From the NCBI GenBank assembly GCA_009377755.1, contig WHTM01000004.1:122538-186537 (forward strand): a stretch of 64,000 nucleotides of DNA, written 5' to 3'. The DNA comes from Hyphomicrobiales bacterium. Lineage in GTDB: Bacteria > Pseudomonadota > Alphaproteobacteria > Rhizobiales > Xanthobacteraceae. This document shows, piece after piece, positions 45,024 to 54,014 of the stretch. The position numbers and the translations under genes are program-made. Numbering within the stretch: the stretch's first letter is position 1; each line of letters opens with the position of its first letter. A model generated the notes under the pieces. The model was not told the DNA's origin, did no database searches, and saw only the letters and a program-made list of their open reading frames with translations.

Positions 45024-45725
45024 ATGCTGCGGGCCGAGGTCGAGAAGCAGCTCGGAGACTTCCGCCTTACGGCGGAGTTTGCGAGCACTGGCCGCGTCAC
45101 GGCGCTGTTCGGCCCGTCGGGGGCCGGCAAGACCACCATCGTCAACATGATCGCCGGCCTGGTGCGCCCGGATCGCGGTCGCGTCGTTCTCGACGACACG
45201 GTCCTGTTCGACTCCACGGAACGGGTCGACATTCCCGCGTACCGGCGGCACATCGGCTACATCTTCCAGGAGGGACGGCTGTTTCCGCATCTGTCGGTCG
45301 CCCGCAACCTCGACTATGGCCGGTGGATGAACGGACTCACCTTCGATGCCGGCGAACAGGACCGCGTGGTTGCGCTGCTCGACATTGCCCACCTGCTCGA
45401 TCGGCGGACCGGAAGGCTGTCGGGCGGCGAGCGCCAGCGCGTCGCCATCGGCCGGGCATTGTTGACGCGGCCACGATTGTTGCTGCTCGACGAGCCGCTC
45501 GCGTCGCTGGATGCCGCACGCAAGGCGGAAATTTTGCCCTACCTCGAACGCCTGCGTGACGAGAGTGGCGTGCCGATGGTCTATGTCAGCCATCAGGCCG
45601 ACGAAGTACGCCGGATCGCCGGAACGGTCGTCCACATCGACGACGGCAAGGTGGCGGCGGTCGGCGGCGTTGAATTGCTGGGCCGTGTCACGGACGCGGT
45701 GCCGCGTGAAACGGTGCACCGCTGA
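45024..45725 (+). CDS. modC: Molybdate ABC transporter ATPase, short form without TOBE domain
   Basis: The 233-residue ATPase has Walker A FGPSGAGKTTIVNMI, Q-loop GYIFQEGRLFPHLSVARNLDYG, signature LSGGERQRVAIGRALL, Walker B LLLLDEPLASLDAARK and the H-loop YVSHQADEV. The QEGRLFPHLSV segment is typical of ModC. Ordinary ModC proteins have about 350 residues with a C-terminal molybdate-sensing TOBE/MopI domain. Here the protein ends right after the ATPase domain, so that feedback control is missing from this chain. Confidence 0.92.
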   Translation: MLRAEVEKQLGDFRLTAEFASTGRVTALFGPSGAGKTTIVNMIAGLVRPDRGRVVLDDTVLFDSTERVDIPAYRRHIGYIFQEGRLFPHLSVARNLDYGRWMNGLTFDAGEQDRVVALLDIAHLLDRRTGRLSGGERQRVAIGRALLTRPRLLLLDEPLASLDAARKAEILPYLERLRDESGVPMVYVSHQADEVRRIAGTVVHIDDGKVAAVGGVELLGRVTDAVPRETVHR

Positions 45726-45727
45726 TC

Positions 45728-45793
45728 CGGGACCGTTCTAGACTGAGGCGGTCCCGGTTCTGCAGCGCATTACTTTGTGCTGCGCTGCGCCCG
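45728..45793. terminator. Possible hairpins after modC
   Basis: The sequence after modC contains ccgggaccg facing cggtcccgg and then gcagcgca facing tgcgctgc. The stems are good but no T-run follows, so a terminator role for modABC is only possible. It separates modC from the next gene on the same strand. Confidence 0.4.
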
Positions 45794-45819
45794 GGACACA
45801 AGTGCGGTAGGGTTCTTCA

Positions 45820-46614
45820 ATGCACCCGCCGCAACGTATCGTCTGCCTCACCGAAGAGACCGTGGAAACGCTGTATCTCCTCGGCGAGCAGGACCGCATT
45901 ATCGGCGTGTCCGGCTATGCAGTGCGTCCGCCGCAGGTGCGGCGCGAGAAGCCGCGAGTGTCGGCCTTCATCAGCGCCGACGTCCCGAAGATCCTCGCGC
46001 TCGAGCCCGATCTTGTCCTCACCTTTTCCGACCTGCAAGCCGACATCGCCGCGGAGCTCATCCGCGCCGGCGTCGCCGTGCATGCCTTCAACCAGCGTGA
46101 CGTGGCCGGCATCCTGGCGATGATCCGCACCGTCGGCGCATTGGTGGGCGCCGTGGCAAAAGCGGATGCACTCGTCACGACACTGGCGCAGCGGGTTGAG
46201 GCTGCGAGCGCCTGCGCAGCAGCGCGGAAGCTCAAGCCGCGCGTCTACTTCGAGGAATGGGACGAGCCGATGATCTCCGGCATCGGCTGGGTCTCGGAGA
46301 TGATTGCAGCCGCGGGCGGCATCGACGTGTTCGCCGACCTTGCGACCCAAAAGTCCGCCAAGAACCGCATCGTCTCCGCCGAGACGGTGATCGCCGCGCA
46401 GCCGGACATCATCATCGGCTGCTGGTGCGGTAAGAAATTCGTGCCTGCCAAGGTCATCGCCCGGCCAGGATTCGCGGCTATCCCGGCCGTGCGCGACGGC
46501 TGGCTCCGCGAGATCAAGGCGCCGCTGATCCTACAGCCCGGCCCGGCTGCACTAACTGACGGCCTCGATGCAATTAGAGCGATCGTCAACGCGTGGTCGC
46601 AAGACGCGACATGA
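45820..46614 (+). CDS. BtuF-like cobalamin/siderophore-type binding protein without signal peptide
   Basis: The 264-residue protein has a BtuF/FhuD-like fold: RIVCLTEETVETLYLLGEQD, then ILALEPDLVLTFSDLQADIA, VYFEEWDEPMISGIGWVSEM and QPDIIIGCWCGKKF. No signal peptide precedes the first motif, and the start ATG 45820 follows directly on the hairpins, so it may be cytoplasmic, in contrast to the exported second binding protein at 46586-47431. Its 3' end overlaps that convergent gene by 29 bp. Confidence 0.78.
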   Translation: MHPPQRIVCLTEETVETLYLLGEQDRIIGVSGYAVRPPQVRREKPRVSAFISADVPKILALEPDLVLTFSDLQADIAAELIRAGVAVHAFNQRDVAGILAMIRTVGALVGAVAKADALVTTLAQRVEAASACAAARKLKPRVYFEEWDEPMISGIGWVSEMIAAAGGIDVFADLATQKSAKNRIVSAETVIAAQPDIIIGCWCGKKFVPAKVIARPGFAAIPAVRDGWLREIKAPLILQPGPAALTDGLDAIRAIVNAWSQDAT

Positions 46615-47431
46615 CGCCCGTGAGATAGTCCAGCGCGGCGATCAGCGCCGGCCCTCCGCACATCGTATAACGGCTCGGCAGCGCGATCCGCCGCTCAGGC
46701 GGGTAAAGCCCGCGCAGCGCCGGATGGGTCAGAAACAGCGCGCCCTGGTCGTCGGCACGCTCCGGCGGGTCCTTGAGCACCATGAGATCGGGGCGCAGCA
46801 GCAACACCCGCTCAAGCGACACATAGCCGCCATAACCGGCCGGCACGCCCGCCGGCGGACGAAGTCCCGCGGCGTCCAGGAGCGCCGCCGCAAGACTCGC
46901 CGGGCCTGCCGCGTAGCCGCCCCGCTCGACGATCAGTGCGGTACGGTCGGACGGCGGGCCGACCCCCTGAAGGCGCCGCACGGCGGCATCGAGTCGCGCA
47001 ACCAGTGCCGCGCCGCGCTCCGGATGACCGAGCCGCTGCGCCATCCCGAGGATCTGCTTGCGGGCGGCGGCGAGGTCGGTCACCAGCGCAACCTCTTCCA
47101 CCGGCAGGCCGAACCTGCGCAGCATCCGCTGGGTGGCACTGCGGTCGTTAGGTCCGACCAGCACCAGATCGGGCGAAAGCGCCACGGTGCCTTCCGCCTG
47201 CCAACCCAGTGTCGGGAACGGGCCCGCCTGCTCGGCCACGATCGAAAGCGACGGAATTTTGGCGTACGGCGACAGGCCGGCGATCTGCGCCGGATCGGCT
47301 AGCGCCACCGCGAGCTGATCGGCGCAGAGGTTGAAGGAAACGATGCGCTGGGGCGGCGAGGCGGCAATGGCCGTCGTGGCTGCCGACAGGATCGCCGCGA
47401 TTACCGCAATGGCTTGTGTTGGAGGCCTCAC
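46586..47431 (-). CDS. Periplasmic binding protein of a cobalamin/iron-siderophore type ABC system
   Basis: The 281-residue exported protein has a signal sequence (IAVIAAILSAATTAIAAS), PQRIVSFNLCADQLAVALAD, SPDLVLVGPNDRSA and LLLRPDLMVLKDPP, the FecB/BtuF pattern. GTG 47431 (or 47434) is the start, since the next in-frame ATG lies far inside. It is divergent from the permease and ATPase genes at 47595-49408, which lack a binding protein of their own on that strand, so it is the likely partner. Cobalamin versus ferric chelate cannot be decided from sequence. Confidence 0.82.
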   Translation of the reverse strand: MRPPTQAIAVIAAILSAATTAIAASPPQRIVSFNLCADQLAVALADPAQIAGLSPYAKIPSLSIVAEQAGPFPTLGWQAEGTVALSPDLVLVGPNDRSATQRMLRRFGLPVEEVALVTDLAAARKQILGMAQRLGHPERGAALVARLDAAVRRLQGVGPPSDRTALIVERGGYAAGPASLAAALLDAAGLRPPAGVPAGYGGYVSLERVLLLRPDLMVLKDPPERADDQGALFLTHPALRGLYPPERRIALPSRYTMCGGPALIAALDYLTGVMSRLATTR

Positions 47432-47439
47432 CACGTCGT

Positions 47440-47523
47440 CATCCGGTCGAGCGGCTGCAAGCCGCGGGGGCCGGAATCCATAGCCACTGACCATGGTTAT
47501 GGGTCCCCGCCTTCGTTCGCGGG
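47440..47523. repeat. Intergenic repeat with GGAATCCATAGCC...GGTTATGGGTCC palindrome
   Basis: The spacer between the divergent binding-protein and permease genes includes ggaatccatagccactg facing ccatggttatgggtcc and a second stem tccccgccttcgttcgcggga. This is the pattern of another dispersed Rhizobiales intergenic repeat. Confidence 0.6.
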
Positions 47524-47594
47524 ACAACTCACCACGTTTGACAGGCGCCAGCAATCCCATTGGAGCGCAAGGGTGGAGCCTGTAGGAAGACGAC

Positions 47595-48623
47595 GTGGGA
47601 CAGGGCATGACGACACCGGCGACGCGTCGCGATCTTCGCCTCGACGGCGTGCTGCTGGCCGTGGTGTTGGTGTTGGCGCTCGCGTCGCTGATGGCCGGTT
47701 CGGCGCCGCTGTCGCCACAAGCGGTCCTGGCGGCACTCGCGGGCGACGAGAGTGTCGCCGGCGTGATCGTCCGCGAGATTCGGCTGCCGCGCACGCTGCT
47801 CGCGATGCTGATCGGCGCCACCTACGGGCTCGCCGGTGCAGCGCTGCAAGGTCTCGTACGCAATCCGCTGGCTGAACCGGCGCTGTTCGGCGCACCGCAG
47901 GCGGCCGCCGCCGGCGCCGCGCTGGTGATCGCCTTCGGGCTTGCCGGCGCCACGTCGCTCGCGGTGCCCTTCGCCGGCGTGGCCGGGGCCTTGATCTCGA
48001 TCGGCGGGCTCGTCGCCATCGCCGGGCGGCGGGCAAGCCTGACGGTCACGCTGCTGGCCGGGCTGGCGTTGGCGAGCTTTGCCGGCGCAGCGACCGCCCT
48101 CGTCCTGAACCTCGCCCCCAATCCCTTCATCGCGCTGGAAATCGCCTTCTGGCTGCTCGGGTCGCTTCAGGACCGTAGCATCGATCACGTGGTCCTGGCC
48201 GTGCCGTTCTTTCTCGTGAGTTGGGTCGTGCTGGCGTCGCAGGCCGGCTCTTTCCGGGCGCTGACGCTGGGTGAGGATGCCGCCGCCTCGCTCGGCGTTG
48301 CCGTGGACCGCACCCGCATCGCCGTGGTGATCGGTGTTGCGCTCGGTGTCGGCGCGGCGGTCGCGGTCTCCGGCGCCATCGGCTTCATCGGCCTGGTGGC
48401 GCCGCATCTGGTGCGCCGAGCGGTCAGCTTCGATCCCGCGCGGGTAATGCTGCCGGCTGCGCTCGCCGGCGCGGCGCTGCTCACCGCCGCCGACATCGCG
48501 GTGCGGCTCGTGCCCGGCGCCATCGAGATCAAGCTCGGCGTCGTCACCGCCCTGATTGGCGTTCCGTTCTTCCTGGCCATGATCTTCAGCGAGCGGCGCA
48601 CGCTGGAAGGAGCGCCGTCATGA
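47595..48623 (+). CDS. FecCD/BtuC-type ABC transporter permease
   Basis: The 342-residue inner membrane protein has about ten helices. Motifs typical of the FecCD family are IRLPRTLLAMLIGATYGLAG + AALQGLVRNPLAEP near residue 65, LGVAVDRTRIAVVIGVALGV, and GAIGFIGLVAPHLVRRAV. GTG 47595 is chosen because AGGAAG lies just before it; ATG 47607 is an alternative. It works with the ATPase that follows (4-bp overlap). Confidence 0.92.
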   Translation: MGQGMTTPATRRDLRLDGVLLAVVLVLALASLMAGSAPLSPQAVLAALAGDESVAGVIVREIRLPRTLLAMLIGATYGLAGAALQGLVRNPLAEPALFGAPQAAAAGAALVIAFGLAGATSLAVPFAGVAGALISIGGLVAIAGRRASLTVTLLAGLALASFAGAATALVLNLAPNPFIALEIAFWLLGSLQDRSIDHVVLAVPFFLVSWVVLASQAGSFRALTLGEDAAASLGVAVDRTRIAVVIGVALGVGAAVAVSGAIGFIGLVAPHLVRRAVSFDPARVMLPAALAGAALLTAADIAVRLVPGAIEIKLGVVTALIGVPFFLAMIFSERRTLEGAPS

Positions 48624-49408
48624 GCGGCGAGTCGCCAGCGTTGCTTGCGGCCGAATCGGTTTCGGTCGCGCTCGGCGGCGTGGGCGTCGTGCACGGGGCG
48701 AGCCTGACGCTGCGCCCCGGCGAGATCGTCGCCCTGGTCGGCCCAAACGGTGCCGGCAAGACCACGCTCATGCGGGCGCTGACCGGCCTGCTCGCACCGG
48801 CCAGCGGCCAGCTCCTGGTCGGCGGACAATCGCTCGGCGGGATGACGCCGCGCGAGCGCTCCCGCCGCATCGCTTATCTGCCGCAGGGCCACGTCTTCCA
48901 CTGGCCGATGGCCGTAGGCGACGTGGTGATGCTCGGACGGCATCCGCACGCCGATCCTTTCACGGGCACCACGGAAGCGGACCGCGCGGCCGTCGAGCGG
49001 GCGCTGGTGGCGACCACGACCGCCGCGTTTGCGGCGCGGCCGGTAACCTCGTTGTCCGGCGGCGAACGGGCGCGCGTCGCGCTGGCGCGGGCGCTGGCGA
49101 CCGAGGCGCCGGTGCTGCTCGCCGACGAGCCGACTGCCTCCCTCGATCCGCGGCATCAGTTGGTGGTGATGGAGCTTTTGCGGCAGGCGGCGCACAGCGG
49201 CGGCGGCGTGCTGGCGATCCTGCACGATCTGACGCTGGCTGCGCGCTATTGTGATCGGGTGGTGATCATGGATCGCGGCCGTATCGTCGCCGACACAGCG
49301 CCGGCCGAGGCCCTCAATCCGGCCCGTGTCGCCGCCGTGTTTGGCGTCGAAACCGTTCATGTCGACATCGGCGAAGGCTTCGCGCCGCTGCTGCGACGGC
49401 CGCTCTGA
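48620..49408 (+). CDS. FecE/BtuD-type ABC transporter ATPase
   Basis: The 262-residue ATPase has Walker A LVGPNGAGKTTLMRALTG, the Q-loop IAYLPQGHVFHWPMAVGDVV, signature LSGGERARVALARALATEAP, Walker B VLLADEPTASLDPRHQLV and H-loop AILHDLTLAARYCDRVV. Start ATG 48620 overlaps the permease stop (ATGA). The system imports a cobalamin- or siderophore-like chelate. Confidence 0.92.
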   Translation: MSGESPALLAAESVSVALGGVGVVHGASLTLRPGEIVALVGPNGAGKTTLMRALTGLLAPASGQLLVGGQSLGGMTPRERSRRIAYLPQGHVFHWPMAVGDVVMLGRHPHADPFTGTTEADRAAVERALVATTTAAFAARPVTSLSGGERARVALARALATEAPVLLADEPTASLDPRHQLVVMELLRQAAHSGGGVLAILHDLTLAARYCDRVVIMDRGRIVADTAPAEALNPARVAAVFGVETVHVDIGEGFAPLLRRPL

Positions 49409-49414
49409 TCCGGA

Positions 49415-51205
49415 TCAGCCACGGAGTGCCGCGAGCGCCCGCCGCGCCATCCGCTTGAGCCGCGCTATCAGGGACTGGGCCCCGACATCGTCATCGGGCT
49501 CGGCGAGCCGCAAACCGACCGTCGTGACGCGACCGCCCTCGACCCGATGCGCCAGCAGTCCGATCGGCCCGAGCAGCAGAGTGTCGTCCTGCTTGATGGG
49601 CCGGCGGCGTTCCTCGGCAAAATAGTCGGCGAGCGGCTTCTCCGTATGCTCGGGGGCAACCTGCAGGCCGTAGATTTCCGCAAGTGCGCCGAGCGTCACG
49701 TCGCCTGAAACGAAAAAATCCCCGAGCAGCCGCGGATCGGGCCGCGCCGGCGGCGGCATGTCGACGAAGAAGCGGTCGAGCGCCTGGGCCTTTTCCGGCG
49801 GCGCCAGCAGATAGATGTAATCGCCTTGGCGTACGGATTCGGCCTCCTCCGGGGTGAAGACACGCTCGTCGCGCACCACCAGCGACGGCTTCGCCCACGA
49901 CGGCAGCAGCCCGCGGCGCAGATACGGGCTGTTGGCGGCGACGCTATAGCCAACCAGCTCCTGCGCCATCTGTCCGGGCAGATCGAGCTCGACGCGCTGC
50001 GGCAGCGGATCGGCGCGGGGGAACGCGATGTCGAGCTTGCGCGCGGCGACAGCGATGCTCCAGCCCTGCACCAGCAAAGAGAATAGAACGACGACGAAAG
50101 CGACATCGAAATACAGATAGGCAGCCGGGAGCCCGACCAGGAGCGGTATCGAGGCCAGGAAGATGCCGACCGCGCCGCGCAAGCCGACCCACGAAACGAA
50201 TATCCTTTCCCTGAGTGAGAAACGATACGGCGCGAGACACAGGAAGACAGCGACAGGGCGCGCGATCAGCGTAAGCGCAAGTGCGACGATGAGAGCTGGG
50301 CCGATACTGCTGACAAGCCGCTCCGGCCACACCAGCAGGCCAAGCAGGACGAACATCACGATCTGGGCAAGCCAAGTCGTTGCGTCGAGAAACACGCCGA
50401 TCGAATTATGAGCTCGGGTCGGTCGGTTGCCGACGATGAGGCCGGCCAGATAGACCGCGAGGAAGCCGGACGCCTGCAGCGACGCGGCCAGGCCGAAAAC
50501 AACCAGAGCGCCAACAGCGACGAACGGCGCATGCAGCCCCTGCTGAAGGCCGATGCGATTTAGAAACAGCACGATGGCCTTGCCGGCGACGTAGCCGATC
50601 AGCCCCCCGAGGATCGCCTGCCTTGCGATGGTCACCGCGATGACGTCCCAGGATTGATTGCCGAGCAGCAGGATTTCAACCAGCAACACCGTAAGAAAGA
50701 TCGCCGCCGGATCATTGGTGGCGGATTCGATTTCCAGGGTCGCGCCGACACGGGGCCGCAGTCGCAGCCCGTGTGCATGCAAGAGGAAGAAGACGGCTGC
50801 CGCATCCGTCGAGCCGACCACCGCTCCGACCAGCAGGGCCTCGGTCCAGCCGAGGTCGAGCACGAAACGAGCGACCGGGGCCACAAGAGCCGTCGTGACC
50901 ACCACTCCGACCGTTGCCAGAAGGACCGAGGGACCGAGCACGGTTCGAAAGGTCTGAAGACGGGTGCGGAAGCCGCCGTCGAACAGAATCAGCGCGAGCG
51001 AAATCGAGCCGACCAAATAGGCCGTTTGTACATCATTGAACACGATGCCGCCCGGACCGGCCTCGCCCGCCAGCATGCCGAGCAGAAGGAAGACCAGCAG
51101 CAACGGTGCGCCGAAACGCATCGCGATCAGGCTCGACAAAATGCCGACCAGCAGCAGCATGGCGCCTAGCAGAATGACGAGGCTGACGGTGTCTAGCGAT
51201 TGCAT
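49415..51205 (-). CDS. Cation/proton antiporter of the CvrA/NhaP2 type (CPA1, with TrkA-C domain)
   Basis: The 596-residue protein has about twelve membrane helices in the first 400 residues with GSTDAAAVFFLLHAHGL and the ion-site region ESATNDPAAIFLTVLLVEIL, then a cytoplasmic part with a TrkA-C-like domain (PQRVELDLPGQMAQELVGYS ... LPSWAKPSLVVRDERVFTPE) and a final regulatory CorC-like region (LGDFFVSGDVTLGALAEIYG). NhaP2-type proteins exchange K+ or Na+ for H+. ATG 51205 starts MQSLDTVSLVILLG. Confidence 0.9.
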   Translation of the reverse strand: MQSLDTVSLVILLGAMLLLVGILSSLIAMRFGAPLLLVFLLLGMLAGEAGPGGIVFNDVQTAYLVGSISLALILFDGGFRTRLQTFRTVLGPSVLLATVGVVVTTALVAPVARFVLDLGWTEALLVGAVVGSTDAAAVFFLLHAHGLRLRPRVGATLEIESATNDPAAIFLTVLLVEILLLGNQSWDVIAVTIARQAILGGLIGYVAGKAIVLFLNRIGLQQGLHAPFVAVGALVVFGLAASLQASGFLAVYLAGLIVGNRPTRAHNSIGVFLDATTWLAQIVMFVLLGLLVWPERLVSSIGPALIVALALTLIARPVAVFLCLAPYRFSLRERIFVSWVGLRGAVGIFLASIPLLVGLPAAYLYFDVAFVVVLFSLLVQGWSIAVAARKLDIAFPRADPLPQRVELDLPGQMAQELVGYSVAANSPYLRRGLLPSWAKPSLVVRDERVFTPEEAESVRQGDYIYLLAPPEKAQALDRFFVDMPPPARPDPRLLGDFFVSGDVTLGALAEIYGLQVAPEHTEKPLADYFAEERRRPIKQDDTLLLGPIGLLAHRVEGGRVTTVGLRLAEPDDDVGAQSLIARLKRMARRALAALRG

Positions 51206-51273
51206 CGATGACGGCTCGTCCTGTTATAGCGGAACGTTGGCCCGATTCCGCAACCGGAAACTTGCCCAAATGA

Positions 51274-51420
51274 GCGGTTCTCGACGCGTTCGAAGGCGGC
51301 CAGGCGGTGGACCAGGCGCATTCGGCGGATTCGGCGCTGTCGATCATCGCCCGGGCGCATTCCGAGGAGCAGGTCCTGACGAAGCAAGGCGCAACGCTCG
51401 TGATCATGCCCGGCGCCTAA
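51274..51420 (+). pseudogene. Remnant of a KefB/YbaL-type (CPA2) antiporter gene
   Basis: A short frame after an in-frame stop reads AVLDAFEGGQAVDQAHSADS then ALSIIARAHSEEQVLTKQGA and TLVIMPGA, ending at TAA 51418. This matches the TrkA-N part of CPA2 antiporters such as YbaL (AFExGQxVxQA..., IIARAHSxxEV..., GAxxVIMGE). The membrane domain and the rest are absent. It lies between the intact antiporter gene and the EamA gene. Confidence 0.75.
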
Positions 51421-51506
51421 CTCACCTAACAGAGGCGGGGGTTTCCTTTCACCGCGATACTGCGCAGCATGCGAACCGCCGAATTCGCCGCCACCGCTGA
51501 CGCCTC

Positions 51507-52403
51507 ATGCCCGACCCGGTCGCAAAGGCCCCACTGCGGACGCTGTTGCTCGGGCTCGCCTGCGGCATCGCAACGGCACTGTTCTGGGCATTGGGCCTGG
51601 TCGCCGCCAAGCACGGTATCGCCAGCGGGCTGGGGCCGGCCGACATCGCCCTGCACCGCAATGTCTGGGTCGGCGCGGCGCTGCTGCCCGTGCTGGCGCT
51701 GCGAGGCGGCCTGCGCGATCTCGGCGGTATCGGTTGGCCGCGCGGCATCGGGCTGATGATCTTCGGCGGGGTGCCCTTCGCGATCCTCAGCTACTCGGGA
51801 TTCATGCTGGTTCCGCTCGGCCATGGCGGGGTGATCCAGCCCTCCTGCGCGGCGCTCGGCGGCATCGTTCTGTCGGCCCTGGTGCTGCGCGAGCCGACGC
51901 CGGCCTGGCGTGTCAGCGGCGCGCTCGCAATCGTCGCCGGGCTGATGCTGCTCGGCTGGGAAGCGCTCGCCACCATCGGCTCCCACGGTATTCTCGGCGA
52001 CCTCACTTTCGCGAGCGCAGGCCTGAGCTTCGCGGTGTTCGGTCTGATGCTGCGGTCGTGGCGCATTCCGCCGATGCGGGCGGTCGCCATCGTCAGTGTC
52101 TTGTCGCTCGCCTACGTACCCGTGCACTGGGCGGTATTCGGTTTCGGACGCATCATCGCTGCCGGTTGGGCCGAGAACCTGCTGCAGATCGCCGCGCAGG
52201 GTGTGTTCGCCGGGTCCTTGTCGATCTATCTGTTTACCCGGACGGTTATCCTGCTCGGCGCCAGCCGTGCCGCATTGTTCCCGGCGCTGGTACCGGCCCT
52301 GACGCTGCTGCTCGGCTTCCTGACTCTGGGCGATGTTCCGACGCTGATTCAGCTCGCCGGCCTCGTCATTGTCGGCGTCGGGTTCCGGCTGGCGATGAAG
52401 TAG
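51507..52403 (+). CDS. EamA/DMT-family transporter
   Basis: The 298-residue inner membrane protein has ten predicted helices arranged as two EamA repeats (GLACGIATALFWALGLVAAK and FASAGLSFAVFGLMLRSWRI start the halves). EamA proteins export metabolites or amino acids. The substrate is unknown. ATG 51507 starts MPDPVAKAPLRTLLL. Confidence 0.88.
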   Translation: MPDPVAKAPLRTLLLGLACGIATALFWALGLVAAKHGIASGLGPADIALHRNVWVGAALLPVLALRGGLRDLGGIGWPRGIGLMIFGGVPFAILSYSGFMLVPLGHGGVIQPSCAALGGIVLSALVLREPTPAWRVSGALAIVAGLMLLGWEALATIGSHGILGDLTFASAGLSFAVFGLMLRSWRIPPMRAVAIVSVLSLAYVPVHWAVFGFGRIIAAGWAENLLQIAAQGVFAGSLSIYLFTRTVILLGASRAALFPALVPALTLLLGFLTLGDVPTLIQLAGLVIVGVGFRLAMK

Positions 52404-52452
52404 GGGCGACCCTCGTGGTCGCCCGCGCTAAGGGCGGGCACAAGGCCCGCCC

Positions 52453-53685
52453 CTACTCCGGCCCCGCATATTTACCGGCGGTGTCGGGGAACAGCGCCTT
52501 GACGATCTTGAACTTGGAGATGTCGGCGGTCGCATCCATGTGCAGGAAGATCGCCGCATCGCGGAAGATCTTCTCCACGCCGAAATCGAGCATCACGCCG
52601 TTGCCGCCGTGCAGTTCCAGGCAATGCTGCGCGACCTTCACGATCTCCTCCGAGGCGAACACCTTGACCATGTTACACAGCACGTCGGCGTCCGGCGTGT
52701 TTGCGTCCACCGCCTCCGAGGCGCGTGCAAGCAGCGCTCGCACCGCCTCCAGCCGCGTCGCCATGTCGGCGAGCCGCAACGCCACCGCCTGATGCTTGAT
52801 CAGGATGCGGCCGCCCTGCACATAATTCTGCACATAGTCGGAGGCGACCTCGTAGGCGCGCATGCCGACACCGAGATTCTTCGACGCCTGGATGATCTTG
52901 CCGGGACGGAAGTAGACGCCGGCCTTGCCGAGCGCGTCGTTCTCGACCAGCAGGTGGTCGGCCGGCACGCGCATGTCCTCGAACACCAGCTCGCCGTTAT
53001 TCATGAAGCGGCAGCCCATGGTCTCGTTGCAGCGGGCAACCGTCAGCCCCGGCGTGTCGCGCGGCACCAGGAAGCTCGACGTGCCTTGCAGCATGCCAAC
53101 CTTGGTATTGGTGTTGGCGTAGACCACGTAGAGCCCAGCGTCGTAGCCGTTGGAGATGAACTGCTTGCGGCCGTTGATCACCCATGAATCGCCGTCGCGC
53201 ACCGCGCGCGTCTGCATCGCAGCTTCCGGCACGTTGTAGGGCAGCCAGCGGTCGGACGCACCGCGCGGCTCGGTGAGGCAGTGCGCGAGCAGGAACTGCG
53301 GGTCTTCGACCAGGCGCTTGAACCATTTTTCCTGCAGGTGCTTCGGCGCGAGGTTGCGCAGCAGCACCGAGACCTTCCAGTTCTGCACTAGCTTGTCGGC
53401 AAGCCCGGAATCGCCGCGCGCGATCTCCTGCGAGATCAGCGCGAAGGTCTGCACCTCGGCGGCGGGGTCGAGCTCGAGTCCGCCATATTCCTCCGGCACG
53501 CCGAGCGTGCGGATGCCGATCCGGTCGGCACCTTCGAGGATTTCCGGCGGCAGCCGGTCCTCCGGAGTCATCACCCATTCGCGTTGCCAGTGTTGGCGGA
53601 TGAACGGGATAACGACGTCGTCGACAAAGCCACGGCACGACTGCCGCATCAGGCGTTGTTCTTCGGACAGGCCGTGGTCGTGCAT
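52453..53685 (-). CDS. Acyl-CoA dehydrogenase
   Basis: This flavoprotein of 410 residues introduces a double bond into an acyl-CoA. It shows LAHCLTEPRGASD (FAD/substrate signature 1 region), WVINGRKQFISNGYDAGLYV, ETMGCRFMNNGELVFEDMRVPAD and the C-terminal VAQHCLELHGGNGVMLDFGVEKIFRDA. ATG 53685 is preferred because GGAGG lies 7 bp before it. Chain-length preference is not predictable. It is followed in the DNA by a large inverted repeat upstream of its start. Confidence 0.9.
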   Translation of the reverse strand: MHDHGLSEEQRLMRQSCRGFVDDVVIPFIRQHWQREWVMTPEDRLPPEILEGADRIGIRTLGVPEEYGGLELDPAAEVQTFALISQEIARGDSGLADKLVQNWKVSVLLRNLAPKHLQEKWFKRLVEDPQFLLAHCLTEPRGASDRWLPYNVPEAAMQTRAVRDGDSWVINGRKQFISNGYDAGLYVVYANTNTKVGMLQGTSSFLVPRDTPGLTVARCNETMGCRFMNNGELVFEDMRVPADHLLVENDALGKAGVYFRPGKIIQASKNLGVGMRAYEVASDYVQNYVQGGRILIKHQAVALRLADMATRLEAVRALLARASEAVDANTPDADVLCNMVKVFASEEIVKVAQHCLELHGGNGVMLDFGVEKIFRDAAIFLHMDATADISKFKIVKALFPDTAGKYAGPE

Positions 53686-53732
53686 CGTCGTCCCTCCAAT
53701 GACTCGCCACCCTCGCCGCTTGCTCGGCGTAA

Positions 53733-53910
53733 CCCTCTCCCCTTGAGGGAGATGGTGGCTGAGCGCCGATAGGTGCGAAGCCGGGTGAGGGGTCTCTTCG
53801 CAAGAATTACTTGCGTTATCGCAGAAGAGGTTCTTGCGAAGAAGACCCCTCATCCGGCTCGCGCTCGGATTCCCTCCGCGCGAGCCACCTTCTCCCTCAA
53901 GGGGAGAAGG
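53733..53910. repeat. Large inverted repeat, intergenic
   Basis: A long imperfect hairpin. The outer arm ctctccccttgagggagatggtggct pairs with agccaccttctccctcaaggggaga (given in two parts: ctctccccttgagggaga + tggtggct; agccacctt + ctccctcaaggggaga). The inner arm gccgggtgaggggtct-cttcgcaagaa pairs with ttcttgcgaag-aagacccctcatccggc. It lies between the divergent acyl-CoA dehydrogenase and MetE-like genes (spacer 53686-54014) and looks like a mobile palindromic repeat. No gene is seen in the spacer. Confidence 0.8.
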
Positions 53911-54014
53911 AAGCGCGCCCGTGGCCCGGCCTCGATTTCACTGTTAAAATTGCTCCTAGGGTCTTTGCGCGGGGGACAAACGGCAGCGGCAAGGGCAATC
54001 CAAGGACAGAGGCC

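Noticed and set aside
47432..47594. Possible cobalamin riboswitch upstream of the BtuC-like permease, because GCCACTG occurs there
   Set aside because: The GCCACTG lies inside a dispersed repeat (ccatagcc...ggttatgg), and the B12 box and the other conserved parts of the riboswitch are not seen.
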